From contig CM029671.1 in assembly GCA_017311315.1 (NCBI GenBank), positions 21,388,565-21,452,564 of the forward strand: a stretch of DNA of 64,000 nt. The letters are read 5' to 3'. Every line of letters starts with the position of its first letter. Within the stretch, counting starts at the first letter, position 1. The stretch comes from Dendrocalamus latiflorus (taxonomy: Eukaryota; Streptophyta; Magnoliopsida; Poales; Poaceae). The notes under the pieces were generated by a model that saw only the letters and a list, made by a program, of their open reading frames with translations, had not been told where the DNA came from and did no database searches. The position numbers were made by a program, and so were the translations under genes. Shown here piece after piece: positions 1-14,222 of this stretch.

Positions 1-62
1 AGCTACATAATGTTCAACTATGCATTTATGCTCAAGTTTATGTTTTGTGCATTGCATTTCAG

Positions 63-1281
<1,219 letters not shown>

Positions 1282-1662
1282 TTGATCAATCTGGCCACAT
1301 TGTTTAGCATCAGCCTAATCTCAAGTAAAAAACAAGTCAGGCACTTGCGTCACTGCATACATCATTACATGAATCACGCACGACTTGGTGGTTTTTTCGG
1401 CGAGTCCTGAATGGATATTTCCCTCCAGCTTGAAGGTTTTCGCTTTGGTGCTTATGAATCAGTTCCAATGTCCACTTCATTACTCTGTTGTTTCCATGTA
1501 AATGTAACTCCAACTTGCCACAATCGAGCACTCAGCACTGAATCATCAATGAACTCTTACGGCTTGGTTGGATTCATTGGTTTATGCCACTATATGGATT
1601 ACATTAATTACCATATGTATTCAACTGGTCACGTACTCGCAGTTCTTGACGAGTTTTTTAAA
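1282..1662. other. 3' flank of the first gene, nothing else seen
   Basis: AT-rich DNA following the stop at 1281, presumably 3' UTR and intergenic sequence. Short ORFs here have no recognisable domains. Confidence 0.4.
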
Positions 1663-3586
1663 ATAATTCTTTTTTTATTTGAAATTACAGAAATATACCT
1701 GCGCAATTTTTTTTTATAGAAACGGGCTCTAGTCACCTAACCGTTAGGTAACCGGAACCTGTCGCCCAATGGCCACGTGGTACGAATGTAGTCGGTGGGC
1801 CGTTATGCGACATAATTGCAATCGCCGAACAGTGGGGCGACTGGATGCTATCGCCCAACCGTTGGGCGACTGCAGTGTCCAGTCGCTCAACCGTCCGGCG
1901 ACTGGATGCAATATATATTTGACCGCTTTGTCGAGCCCTCGGTCGAGTGACCGATTCCATTATAGTGCGCGCGCGAGGAAAGAAGAGAAGAGATGAGAGG
2001 TTCTACTACTTCTACGAGATAAATATTTTTATGTTTTAGTCAATATTTTTGTATGAAGTAAATAGTTTGCTTGGTGTAAAATTAGAATCCATAGAAAATT
2101 ATAGTCGTAGAACTTTGCTATGAAGTAAATAGTTGTTAAAAAGTTAATCGACATAGTGATGAAAAATTAGCATCCGTAGAAAATTGTAGTTGTAGAAAAT
2201 TTGGTAAATATTGTAGTTGTAAAAATTAAGTCAATATAGTTATAGAAATCTAGCATCCGTAGAAAATTATAGTTGCAGGATTTAGCATCCGTAAAAAATA
2301 AGCATTTGTAGAAAATTCTAGTTGTAAAAAAATTAGTCAATATTGCATACAAAATTAGCATCCATAGAAAATTAGCATACATACATAATTGTAGTTGTAG
2401 AAAATTTAGTCAATATTTTTGTACGAAGTAAATAGTTTGCGTTGTGCAAAACATTATTAGATAACATTTATAATTTATTGTGAACGAATGTAATATCATG
2501 AGTACATTGAGAATGCACGTGAACTGTTAGAACTGTCACATTGGCATTTAAATCATTATGTCATATAAATTGTCGAAATCCAAGAATGATTTACAGTAGG
2601 AGAAAGCTTGAGCAGTGAGAGAAGAGCGGCGTCGGTGTGTGTGGGAGTAGATAGAGAGTTGATGCGTATTGGGGCGGAGGATAGATAGCGGTGGCGGTGC
2701 AAATGAGGAGGGGTTATGCTACGAGGATACTGTAGTAGTTCAAGATAGGCAAACGGTCATAGAAATGTAAATTATAGTATAGCGGTAGTTCCATATTGTG
2801 CGATGCGATTTGACCAATAGCAACATCGAAAATATTTGCAGGCAGACATTAGCAATGCCGATACCCACTAAACTTTACGACATGTCAAATAACATTGTAC
2901 AACACTAAATTAAACTTTCTATACTAAAAAGGGTGCTAATATTTCTATACTACAAAATGTTCCATACTACAAAATGTATACTACAACTTTTTGACACTAA
3001 TATTTTCATACTAAAATTGTACTACATTTTCTACATCTAAAATTTTTACTAACACCAACATTTCATATAACTAATAGTGCAAATACAACATAATCAAAAA
3101 ATACCTGGATCCAAATGGATGGAATAGCTTCCATTCCTCCTTCCTCCCTCACCTCCTCCTCCAACCCTGTCCTCCTCTCCTTCTCTTCTCCCCTCCTTTT
3201 CTTCCCCTCCTTCCTCTCTTCTCCCCCTCCTTTTCTTCCCCTTCCTCCTCTCCTCTTCTTCTCTTGTTTCTTCTCTGTGCGCAGAATGAGTGCAAAAAGT
3301 GGTAGGTGGTACTGGGCGGCCGATTGTGCTGTCTTAAAAAAACCCCTCCCTGTCGCCCTGCCGTTGGGCGACTGCAATTCCAGTCTCCCAACCGTACAGC
3401 GACTGGAAGAAGTCACCTAACGCTCAGCGACAGCATTGATTCGCTCAACAGTTCCCACATTCCTTAAATGTCGCCTCCCGGTTGGGCGAAAGGCGGCAGT
3501 CACCTAATGGGGACGACTTGAGCCTATTTTTTGTAAAAAAAATTTCACAGGTATACTTATGTAATTTCAAATAAAAAATAGATTAT
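1663..3586. mobile_element. Long-TIR non-autonomous DNA transposon (copy e1)
   Basis: The left end (1663-1750, ATAATTC...TTTATTTGAAATTACAG...) and the right end (about 3500-3586) are imperfect inverted repeats of roughly 90 bp. Inside each end are repeated palindromes of the type CGCCCAACCGTTGGGCG (for example 1850-1880, 3350-3500), like subterminal repeats of a transposon. The middle (2010-2480) is a degenerate array of a short motif containing GCATCCGTAGAAAATT. A C/T-rich tract occupies 3130-3280. 2010-2760 is homologous, inverted, to about 41845-42510 of copy e2. No intact transposase was seen. The superfamily is uncertain (Mutator-like or CACTA-like), and a target-site duplication could not be identified. 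The right end abuts the truncated CRK exon. Confidence 0.65.
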
Positions 3587-3601
3587 CCGTAAAAAAAATT
3601 C

Positions 3602-4555
3602 AACATCCGGCGCCTCTCCGCCACCCTCCCCAAGAACACCTCCTCCAGGACGCTCTTTGCGACGGCCACCCTCGGCACCTTACCGGACATCATATACGCC
3701 CTCGCGCTCTGCCGCAGCGACACAAACGCCTCCGCGTGCAGCCACTGCGTCGCCACCGCCTTCCAGGACACGCGGAAGCTCTGCGCCTTCAACAAGGACG
3801 CCACCATTTTCTACGACCCATGCCTCCTCCGCTTCTCCAACCAGAACTTCCTCAACCCCACCAACGGCGGCAGCATCCTCATCCTCATGAACACGCAGAA
3901 CGTGTCCGCGCCGGCCAAGGTGTTCGACGCCACCGCGGAAGTGCTCGTCAACGCCACCGCTGATTACGCGGCCGCGAACTCCTCCAAGCTAGGGGTGGAA
4001 AAAAAGCTCGTTAGTGGGCTCGTTGGCTCGGTTCAAAATTGCTTCAATTATACTTGTTAATTGGTTAAACATTAAAATGAGTTGATTTCAAATGAATTTG
4101 AATTTTGCTCAAACTCGGCTCGGCTCGTTAGCTCGTTTCTAAAAATACTTTTAAATTATCTGTAAAATGATATTAAATAAAAATATGTCAATTTTAAAAA
4201 AAGCTCGATAAGACGAGCAGTTGGCTCGATATCCACCCCTACTCCAAGCGGTTCGGCACGGAGAAGGGGTTCGAGACGTTCGACAAGAGCAACCCGAAGA
4301 TTTACGGGCTGGCACAGTGCACGCCGGACATGGCACCGGCCGACTGCCGGAGCTGCCTCGGAGGTATCATCGCGATGATGCCCAAGTATTTCAGCGAGAA
4401 GCATGGTGGCAGGATTACTGGATTGCGGTGCAACTACAGGTATGAACAGTACTCCTTCTCCGGAGGGCCGCTGCTGCAGCTCCCGGCGCCATCCGTAGGG
4501 GCGCCAGCGCCAGCGCCTGCGCAGGTGAACACGACACCACCGGCGGCCGTAGGAG
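3602..4555 (+). pseudogene. CRK ectodomain exon, 5'-truncated and split by a MITE
   Basis: Without the insertion at 3990-4241 this is one open reading frame equivalent to exon 1 of a cysteine-rich receptor-like kinase. Signal peptide and first ~35 residues are missing; homology starts at N-I-R-R-L-S-A-T-L-P, 15 bp from the end of transposon e1. The first DUF26 motif (CRSDTNASACSHC, C-X8-C-X2-C) and the second (CTPDMAPADCRSC) are intact. The exon ends at 4555 before a GTGAGT donor, as in the intact paralogues. It is closest by eye to CRK A (9497-13031). No stop codons apart from the insert, so decay is recent. No transmembrane or N-lobe exons follow. Confidence 0.88.
3990..4241. mobile_element. 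hAT-type MITE inside the CRK exon
   Basis: 252 bp with terminal inverted repeats TAGGGGTGGA / TCCACCCCTA and an exact 8 bp target-site duplication CTCCAAGC at 3982-3989 and 4242-4249. TIR sequence and 8 bp duplication are diagnostic of hAT elements. No coding capacity. Excising the element plus one duplication copy restores the CRK frame. Confidence 0.93.
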
Positions 4556-7500
4556 GTGAGTCGGGAGAAATCTTTTATCTCAGTGCTCGATTGCACCGTT
4601 CATTCTTTAGAACAGACTAATTCGGCAATTCAGGGAGAAAACAGTGAGGTTCTCTCAAGAAAAGAAAGCGTAGAAACTCAATGCAAATCTAACAGTTTAC
4701 CCTATTTAATTAGATTCGAAGCATAGAAACGGTGCTTGATTTCACTGTAAGAATTTTGAACGATTCTTGATTCGATACGTAAGTACGCTTCCAGCAAACT
4801 AAAGAAAAGAACTGTCCAGCGTGAACAGTAACACCAATCAAGGGCTTTTTATCGTTTGTTTTCTTTAGTTCTAAAAAGTCTCTGAAGCCCTTGGCTTGTT
4901 CGACAGTCGGCAGAAAAAAAATGGGCAGACTAGCAAACGACGATCATTCTGAACCACTTAGTTTTCTACTTTTCCTTTGTTCGTTCTTTAACTTCTATGC
5001 AGTCCCATAGTATAGCACCTCACATACCAATATAATATATTACTATAAAATGTTATCACTAAAACAAAGAATAAAAGAAACAATAGAAATCGCAAGGAAT
5101 TAAAACTTTTAAGAGTACTTTATTAGAGAACCAGCGGAAGCTGAAATAAATCCACTTCTAACTAAATAAAGGATAAACAAGAAAACAAAGATAGTGGCAA
5201 ACCACGGTGTTAAAAACTCGAGTGCTCCCACTCATGTATGTTGCTATCACTTCATTAGCCTTTTACCTGAGAATGGAAAGAGCAATCTTAGCAAGTACCC
5301 AACAACGATCACAACACGGTGAGTAAAGAACAAGTAATGCAAGTAAATAATTGATACAGGTTAAATATAATGAAACTATGTTACCGAAAACACTGATACG
5401 GATCGAAGATAGGGATCACAGGAACAGTGGAATTAAAAGTAATTGTTATTTAGCAAGTTATGGCAATTGCACCGGCAATCACTTCCCACATACTCGGTTA
5501 TACGAGAATAGCCAGGCACGTCACTGTCCTGGACTATATAAACACCGACGGGGTGTAATATCTAAGTAACAAAAGTGTATAGCCCCCCATATGTTACTAG
5601 GTGGATGGCAATCTTCCCTATATGTGGATGACCGCAGGCCAAGTAACCGTGATATTATTAGCAAATTATATGGTAAGAGATTAAGGTAACTAAGGGAATG
5701 TTAGGATAAGGTTATGATGAGAAGAATGATCGGTTAAGGTTGGAAATGGAGAAACGTAATTCCCGATATGAGTGCGATGTGGAATGATAATATGGTGATA
5801 GCGATATAAGAATTATTCTAAAGAGGTATTACAACATAGCTCACACAAGGGTTGACAACCATCCAAGTTTTATTACGTGATGAGTGATTATTAGTCATAT
5901 TAACAGGTATTATATACATTGTTCATGACTTACATATGAAATCATACGAGTAATGGATCATGATACTAGGAAAATAAATATAGCAGCACTAATGTTAAAA
6001 GATTGCTAGTGGTTTAAACCTAAATGTGGAATATGTTCATATGCTACCCCATTACTAATTTAAGCATGAATTTTAAAACACTAATTAAAAGTATGAATTC
6101 TAGAACATTATTAACTGAATATTCTAATAAACCTAAAAGCATGCGAAATAAGATAACCTAGAACATTATGATATGAGTACAAGATTAGAAGTTTATAACC
6201 GGGCAAGCATTTAATTGTACTCAATGGCAAGGTGACAATGAATATGGAAACACGCGATATGCAAAACGGAAATGTTACGGCCACGAGGTACTTGCCTTGA
6301 GTACATTCGGTGGACTCGCTGCACGAGGGATCCGAGGTGCGCAACTACCCGAACATTTCCTCGAAGACCACGTGTGAACGCCGCCGCCGCCTCTCTGCCA
6401 CCTCGGCCTGCGCGCCGCCGCCGGCCCGCGTCACCATGGCTGGCCACGCCGCCCCTCGGCGGGCCGCACCACCTCTGGCCGTGTCGCCTCTGGCCACACC
6501 GCCTGTGCGCCGCCCCTTGGCTAGCCGTGCCACCTCCGGCCGCGTCGCCCTCGGCTGTTCGGCTCCTCGCTGCCCGACGCAGCTCAGCTGCCACAGCCAT
6601 GCGTTGCCTCCACCCATGCGCCGTTCCTCGGCCAACGACGCCATCTTTGATAAGTTCATATCTAAGTGCTATGCTTAGTCTTACTTAAATATATATTGGC
6701 ATTACTTTGCCCTGATATTATTTCAAACATGAAAACTTAATTTGGACAGCCATTGAATGAAAATGGATGATATTTGAACTGAAAGGATATTTTGGAACTC
6801 TAAACTTTCTTTATACCTAGACGAATGGTAAGTGGGGCTGTGTAGATAGAGCACGAGAGTATGGTGTGTGGTAGAACCATCTAGGCAGCTTTAAAGATTA
6901 AATCTTGTGATGATCTCTCAATGTAAAATAGTGTAACCACAAATCTATAATAGGTACAACTTAGCTAATTAATTTGCATCGACCTAGCGCTGGATGCGCC
7001 ATTCGGTTGAACACGAGATGAGTGCTGGATAGAAACCTCTATGCGGCGCAAGAGGAGGTCTCTAAAGCGGGTGAATAGGACCCTACGATGGTAAAAACCT
7101 TAGCAGGTGTAGCCTCGTAGGGAATATACGTATAAAACCTTGTGGTGGACATCTGAGTCTCACGCCAAAGGTAGCGTGACAACAGAATAAGTTGGGCGTC
7201 TCTTGTGGGCAAAATATGTAATATGTAATCTCTATAAAGTGAAACTGTTCAAAAAGTTGTGCCCAGGATTGTGGGTGGGCATGAGAAATTACTCGAGTTA
7301 GTGTCTATTTACAAAAGAATCGTTGTGAGTGGGATGAAAAGCACGAAGAGTGAATAGAACCCTGAGTTGATTTCCCCTGAGTGGATAGAACCCAATGATT
7401 ATATTTGGTGGATAGAATTCTAGTAACAAAAATAGCATATGATGAATGGAATTATATAACAGGTGGATGAAATATATACTACTATTATTGTATACTTTCA

Positions 7501-8239
7501 TATTCTTTATAAATATGGTTTAGTTAAAAATACTAAGTCTTATAATAAAAGAACATAAACCTTCCTTTGTTAAGTCTTGCATCAATATTATAATTGCATT
7601 CTGTGTGTTGGCTCGTGAAGTACGATTGTTTGTGCTCACCCTCGCTTACTAAAATAACTCAAAGTCTTCAAATGAAGACCCTTATTCCTACTATGCTGCA
7701 TCTGGACCAAACAAAAAGAAAGATGGTGGGGGCCTAGGCCGTTCTCTAGTAGCCTCTAGTCCCTATTTCTGCTAAACAGACTTTGATGGTGATTGTGTGC
7801 ACATCTATTTTTCAAGCCTTGGATGGTAGATTTCGTGCACGTTTTACCTTCAGTCGCTTGCTTGTGGCAAGGTGTGGCCTCATCTTTTGCTTTCTGTTTC
7901 CGCTTTCGCTTTTGTAATGTAACATTTGACCTGATCGCCCGTAATGTAAACTTTACTTGATATAGGTTATTTGAACTCTAATATGTAATATTAATATTTG
8001 ATATGGTTTATACGATGTATGTATATAATTCATCAATATATCCGTATGCACTATCTACTGATTCAGTAAATAGTGTGATGGAATCACAGATGGCTCTGAA
8101 CTGTGAATCCGGAGTCCAACAAAGTGCTTGGAACATAGGAAGCTCATGCACATTAGCATATAACTGAAACTTCAAATATCCTATAAGATATAAATGTAAT
8201 CTTCTAGAATGTCTATAACTAATTGCTAGTCTTTTACAG
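4556..8239. other. Transposon-derived DNA between the two CRK fragments
   Basis: No gene found. 5014-5300 and 6270-6370 are similar to 26908-27205 and 27380-27440, so both places hold the same non-autonomous retroelement or satellite-like family. 6370-6650 is GC-rich, and all its frames give Pro/Arg/Ala-rich ORFs without domains. The exons expected between a CRK ectodomain and its last two exons (transmembrane, N-lobe, HRD and DFG) were not seen. Confidence 0.5.
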
Positions 8240-8812
8240 CAGACATATATCACCGGAGTATACAGCATTTGGAAATGTGTCACCCAAGATCGATATCTTC
8301 AGCTTTGGTGTTTTGGTCCTGGAGATTTTAACCAGCAGAAGGAATAGCACTAGCGATGATCCGGAGAGCATGGTGAATCTCCCAAGTGAAGTGGCAATTT
8401 CATCTTAATTGATAACTTGATTATCTGAGGATACTTTTAACCATAATTCTGATGGGAAACATCTGACAGGTATGGAACTGTTGGACCAAGGGTAGGGCAT
8501 TGCAATTGATTGACCAATCTCTTGATGTGTATTCCAAGAGCAAAGTACTGCGATGCATCCCCATCGGTCTGCTTTGTGTCCAGGAGGGATCCAGATGAAA
8601 GGCCAAGCATATCTTCAGTTGTTCTCATGCTAACCAGACGCAGAATAAAACTCCAGCCACCGCGACAACCAGCGTTCTCGTTTCGCAGAGATTCCAGTTC
8701 AGTTTTCCAACAAGGCAGACATGGCAACTACATATATGAGAAGTCTGATGTAAATGCGGTGGATAATTTCTCTGTGAATGATGTTACCAACACCGATCCC
8801 TATTCTAGATAA
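8240..8812 (+). pseudogene. Last two kinase exons of a CRK, frameshifted
   Basis: Exon 8240-8390 (151 bp, the family length for this exon) reads ISPEYTAFGNVSPKIDIFSF, where active paralogues have MAPEY. Exon 8470-8812 starts VWNCWTKGRALQLIDQSLD and ends NTDPYSR-stop. Near 8583 one extra G (GAGGGATCC where GAGGATCC is expected) shifts the frame between CVQ and DPDERPSISS. The sequence resembles CRK C (30107-33338) more than CRK A: it shares NVSPKIDIFSFGVLVLEI and the C-terminal layout. It may therefore not belong to the ectodomain fragment at 3602-4555. Both flanking splice sites survive. Confidence 0.88.
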
Positions 8813-9496
8813 TGGGTAGATTCTTTTCATGAAACTGATGGTTTATAGCTATGTCTAATAGCTTTTAACCATAACACGAATGTCTATGCAAATAAATCGA
8901 ATACCGATAAGCTAAGCTAATAAGTTAATTTAAAAGGTTGTTCCGATAAACCGTTTTAAAATAACGAAAGAGAAGATATCTTGTTTAATTGTTTGAAAAA
9001 ATCATGAGCTGAAAAGAAAGTAATAGCCTCTATGGACACACTTTTCTGTGACCTTTTCTACGTAAGGTGGCAATTTTCTGTACACGTTTGTGTGTGATTT
9101 TGAGTGATTATCCGCGTGGAATATCGCGCAAATCTGAGTTCAGCTTCGTACTTGTAAGACTTTTCGATTTTAACCTCGTCTGAATGAGTTGGAAATATGA
9201 GATTACTACGTCCCAAGTACCCAATCCAAATGGGTTATTGACCAGATGGTTCAGGCGATCAAGTAGGAAAAAATCATATAATTTTCTCCTTGTGTTGACA
9301 CACGAGCCACATGAACATGACAGGTGCAGCCAGTGGGCCCCGCTCGTCATCCACAGCTTGCCCTACCGGGTCAAACAAACATACTTCTTCACCACGTTGC
9401 ATGTGAAACCATCTTTCTTACTAGTTACTAGTGGTACTACTTAATACTCATCAACCACCACCTTGGCCTCTACGGCTCTACCCTTCTTCGCCCACC
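8813..9496 (+). promoter_or_regulatory. Upstream region of CRK A with two W-box cores
   Basis: No gene in this stretch. Two TTGACC cores, 9238-9243 (+) and 9369-9374 (complement, GGTCAA), lie within 260 bp of the CRK A start. WRKY-bound W-boxes are common in CRK promoters. Six-base matches arise often by chance, so this is only suggestive. No convincing TATA box was found. Confidence 0.3.
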
Positions 9497-12400
9497 ATGG
9501 CCACGCACCGTTGCGTCTCCGCCCGCCTCGCCGCCGCGCTCCTCGCGCCTCTGGCCGCCGCGCAGCCGTGGCCGCTCTGCGGTACCAGCGGCAACTACTC
9601 GGCGAACGATACCTACCAGTCCAACCTCGGGCAGCTCTCCGCCACCCTCCCCAAGAACGCCTCCGCCTCCCGGACGCTCTTCGCCACCGACAGCGTCGGC
9701 TCCGTCCCGAACATCGCCTACGCCCTCGCGCTCTGCCGCGGCGACATCAACGCCTCCGCCTGCGAGGCCTGCGTCACCACCGCCTTCCAGGACGCGCAGC
9801 AGATCTGCGCCTTCAACAAGGACGCCACCGTCTTCTACGACCTCTGCCTCCTCCGCTTCTCCAATCAGAACTTCTTCAACACTGCAAACAACAACAATTT
9901 TATCATCGCCAAGAACTCGCAGAACGTGAGCGCGCCCGCGGAGGTGTTCGACGCCGCCGTCGCCATACTCCTCAACGCCACCAGCAACTACGCGGCGGCG
10001 AACTCGACCAGGCGGTTCGCTACGGGGGAGGAGGCCTTCTCTAGCAGTAACCCCACCATCTACGGGCTGGTGCAGTGCACGCCGGATATGTCGCCGGACG
10101 ACTGCAGGAGCTGCCTCGGTGGTATAATTGCGAGGATGCCGCAGTCCCTCAGCCGGGCGCGGGGCGGGAGGATTATTGGGTTGCGGTGCAACTTTAGGTA
10201 CGAGGTGACCCCTTTCTTCTCCGGAGCCCCGATGCTGCAGCTTCCGGCGCCGCTGGCTCCGCCCGCACCAGCAAACATGACGCCACCGGCGGATACAGGA
10301 GGTGAGTGGAGACACAGAAACCACTTCTTTTGCAGTAATTTATCTGGGTATTAGTTAAAATTGTTACTATCTTGTAAATTGTAATTGCTTCGTAGCACCG
10401 CCGAACTCAAACTTTTGGGGTGCAAACGACAATAATATCTGAATTAGGGGGGACTGGTTCTTTCGGGATTACATAATTGTCAATGTAATTTGGTAGATGT
10501 CGCATATCAGATAACCTTGTGCTGTTTTTTATTCCCTTTTTGGGTTGATCTCGACATCTGTACTCCTGTTGCTATCAGATGCTTGACCAGAAATAGAGTG
10601 AAAAGCACATATGCCTGGTAGACGTTGAAAAGTCCTTAATTGAACATTTCTAAATGTGATGCATTTAGACTGAAATAATGTGCACGTTTGCAGAATAATT
10701 TGGAAACAGTTTAGCCTTGTCAATTCAAACAAAGTATTCCATGAAGCTGGTTTCCTCTGTGGTTTAATTAGGGAAAGACAGAAGAAGATGAAATCCTATC
10801 CTAATTTTTCTTTCTTTTTTTATAGTGGAACTTATGCTGAATGACATACTGAGAACTGAGAAGTGCTTGACTGCTAGTAGCATTACGGTGTAGTATATGG
10901 GCCAAATTGCACTAATCATGTTTGTCTTGACTCGGAGTTAACTATAAGTGCTAGAGTTTATGTACTTTTTTATAAGAAACTTGATTATAGTATAATATAA
11001 TATAGCCTTTAAGATTCAACTGTGCCATCTCATTCAGGTTACGAAAAAATTCTCCTTGAGATGTATTCCTTCTGAAGTAGATGCCATTTTTTGCAGGAAG
11101 AACGAGAAATAAAACTGGTAGAGTTCTAGCCATTGCACTGCCTATAGTTGCTGTATTGCTTGCTATGATTGTCATTTGTCTCTATTTCTGGAGGTGGAGG
11201 AGAAGACCAGCGACAAACCAGACACCATCATGTAAGTTCAGATAACAATCTAGAAAAATGTTTCCTTAAAAAACAATTTAGAAAAAATGATGGATAGCAA
11301 GTAAATGGATGAAACAATAATCTAATCGATCCACAAATAGGGGAATAGCAATTCCCTTTGAATATTTGTTTCTCATGAATTTTAATTATGCCCTAAAAAA
11401 TTAAACATGATTATCTGGTTAGAAATGGCCTCACATTTCATGAAAATTAAAGATTGAAGCTGTATATTGCATCACAATGTAGTTGCCATCTTTTGACAGA
11501 TTCAGCTAATACGGATGACATTGAAAGCATAGATTCGCTTATTCTTGATCTATCAACACTACGCTCTGCAACGGATAGCTTTGCTGAGAGCAATAAGCTT
11601 GGTGAAGGAGGGTTTGGTGCAGTTTATAAGGTGCCAATCACACTAGTTCACTTCTCATAGCCTTTTCAGCTTCAACAAGTTAATGTTTACATTTATGCAG
11701 GGTGTCCTTCCTGATGGTCAAGAAATAGCAGTAAAGAGGCTCTCCAGGAGTTCAGGACAAGGAATAGAAGAGTTAAAGAATGAACTTGTTTTGGTCGCCA
11801 AGCTTCAACAGAAGAATCTTGTTAGGCTTGTTGGTGTTTGCTTGCAACAACATGAGAAGCTGCTTGTGTATGAATACATGCCCAATAGAAGCATCGACAC
11901 CATTCTTTTTGGTACTATTCTCCAATCATCTTTCAGCAGTAGCAAAAGTACAACTAAAACTGAACTTTACTCTCTTTCTTTTTTTACAAAAAGAGGGGAT
12001 TTTTTAACAGCTGCTTGACCCAGGTTTTGAACCCAGGTCAAACACCTGGGACTCCGATTCCCCACCACCGGAAACATATCTTGGTGGTAAAACTAAACTT
12101 TACTGATATGAGGTTTCTTGATCAACTGCCAGATCCTGAGAGAAGTAAGGAGTTAGATTGGGGAAAGAGATTCAAGATAATAAATGGAATTGCTCGAGGC
12201 TTACAATATCTTCATGAAGATTCTCAACTGAGAATAATTCATCGGGACCTGAAAGCAAGCAATGTACTATTAGACTCTGATTATACTCCTAAGATTTCAG
12301 ACTTTGGCTTGGCAAGGCTATTTGGAGGAGATCAATCACGGGAAGTCACGGACCGTGTTGTTGGAACATAGTAAGTATAATCAGAAGTCAAAACTACCCA

Positions 12401-13031
12401 GACGAGATGAGATGAGATACAAACAGTATATCAACTACAGTAACTTGATGTTCTTATTGCAGCGGATATATGGCACCAGAATATGCGATGCGTGGCCACT
12501 ATTCTACGAAGTCGGACGTGTTTAGCTTTGGTATTTTGATGTTGGAAATTGTAACCGGAAGACGAAGCAGTAGTTCCTTTAATATCGAGCAATCTATCGA
12601 TCTCTTAAGTCTTGTAAGTTCTTGTTCGCAAACTCTGTAGTCCATGCACAAGTACGTAACTTGTTGAAGTAATACTGAAACAATTTTCCAATTTTATGCA
12701 GGTATGGGAGCACTGGACCACGGGGACAATTGTGGAGATCATGGATCCATCTCTGAGAAGCCATGCTCCTGGAGACCAGATACTGAAGTGTGTTCACATC
12801 GGGCTATTGTGTGTTCAAGATAACCCAGCAGATAGACCTATGATGTCAACAGTAAACATCATGCTTAGCAGTAACACCGTCTCTCTCCAGTCTCCATCCA
12901 GGCCAGCATTTTTCATCCCTAAGAGCCGCACATACTCAAATATATACTCGGAATCAGCTTCACAGTCGACTGGTAAGTCAGCAGTGATGTCGCGGAATGA
13001 GATGTCAGTTACAGAGCTTGAACCAAGATAG
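9497..13031 (+). CDS. CRK A: cysteine-rich (DUF26) receptor-like kinase
   Basis: Seven exons: 9497-10301, 11097-11231, 11500-11630, 11701-11911, 12133-12370, 12463-12613, 12702-13031. All have GT-AG borders, 2001 nt, 666 residues. The start CCACCATGG gives a signal peptide (residues 1-22, cleaved near AAA/QPWPLC). Two DUF26 (Gnk2) domains carry CRGDINASACEAC and CTPDMSPDDCRSC. Exon 2 encodes the transmembrane helix followed by WRWRRR. The kinase has LGEGGFG, Lys369 in AVK, HRD with Asp466, DFG with Asp484 and MAPEY, so it should be active. The family sits in the plasma membrane and signals in stress and immunity; DUF26 domains can bind carbohydrate in some members. The C-terminal tail is rich in Ser/Thr. 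Confidence 0.94.
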
Positions 13032-13166
13032 GGAAAGCAATTGCCAGGACAATCGGATTGTCATCTTAGAAATAACCTTGATCCAGGAAAAAGGACCTAG
13101 TACATTTGTATTACTGATTTTTTGAGTAATTTTCTCCATTGGTCCCCTCAGTATTATAGAATTTTT
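13032..13166. other. 3' flank of CRK A
   Basis: Short spacer after the CRK A stop, presumably 3' UTR, ending in the T-run that marks the tail of the inverted LINE fragment. Confidence 0.4.
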
Positions 13167-14222
13167 TTTTATCTGAAGCCGAGAGCTTCATTCATTGGAA
13201 AACATTCAACGCATCAGTGCGCGGATACAAGAAACTAAGAAACGAGGGCTTACATATCGCCACTCTTTTAACATTTCCTAGGAGAGGTCCAAGCAAATTT
13301 TGCGCGCCTATGCGCTACATGATTAGCATCTCTCCGCATATGATTAAAGGCAAAGCCACTAAACTCTGACACAGGCTCTCTTGACTTCCGCTAAGATGCA
13401 GGCTATAGCAGACCTGTCATCTCGCCTACTCCAAGCCGTAACCCGCTCCTAACAATCAGATTCCACGATCACTTTTGAGAAGCCACGCTTCCTCGCCAAA
13501 ATCATCACATCTCGGCATGCCAAGGCCTCAATTGCTAGTGGGTCAATCAGATCCTTGTATCTGCAAGAAGCAGCAGCTAGAAAGGCCCCACTACTACTTC
13601 GAACAACAACGCCAGTACCAGCATGGTGATCCAAACAATTCACAGCACCATCCACATTAACTTTTACCCATTGATCCAGTGGCCTGGTCCGTTGTGGCAC
13701 GCGCAAACCAGCCACCCTGTTGATCTCGGACATTGGCAACTCCAGATTGCACAAAACATCCTTGATGTACTCCATGGATTTCTCTGGGACAAAAAAAGAC
13801 AAAACCTGTTCATAGTGAGTCCATTAGTTTCTGGAAGTCCAAATGCAGCACATAACCGTTATAACTTTCGGGATATGGTCCTCAGGAATCAAGCTTGCAC
13901 AAAGTATGTCTGCTCTCCAGGTGAGAGGATGTAAAGGAGGTAATTTACCTGCAGAAACTCCTTGGCCGCGCTCCAGAACAGCCTTTCATGGGAACAGTCA
14001 ACAAGTGCATGCAGCAGCGACTCATCCCCAACCTTGCAAATTTGGCACAGCCCACTTTCTTTTATATGGCGCTTCTTTAGTTGTGCATCCACCGGCAAAA
14101 TACCACGCAACACGCGCCACCAAAACACACGCACCTTCGGAACAACTTTTAGTCTCCATAGTTTCTTCCAACCATCATCCGACGCCACCGAAGAGTCTGC
14201 AGCCCGGGACCGGGATTAGGAT
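13167..14222 (-). mobile_element. LINE-type retrotransposon fragment (zf-RVT and RNase H)
   Basis: The minus strand encodes a reverse-transcriptase zinc-binding (zf-RVT) domain at 14188-13889 (VPKVRVFWWRVLRGILPV, LCQICKVGDESLLHALVDC) and then a plant LINE RNase H-like domain at 13802-13449 (WVKVNVDGAV, AIEAL, VIVESDC). The 3' end on the minus strand closes with GAAGCTCTCGGCTTC and an A-run (plus-strand T-run at 13159-13168), as expected for a LINE tail. The 5' two-thirds, including the reverse transcriptase, are missing. A Copia LTR starts directly at its upstream edge. Confidence 0.8.

Noticed and set aside
3115..3420. Pro/Ser-rich ORF and its Arg/Glu-rich antisense partner
   Set aside because: Translations of the C/T-rich tract within transposon e1.
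6211..6688. Overlapping GC-rich ORFs on both strands
   Set aside because: Open frames caused by high GC in a repeat; no domain and no start context.
9470..10324. 284-codon minus-strand ORF over CRK A exon 1
   Set aside because: A shadow of the GC-rich DUF26 exon; Arg/Gly/Val-rich with no domain.
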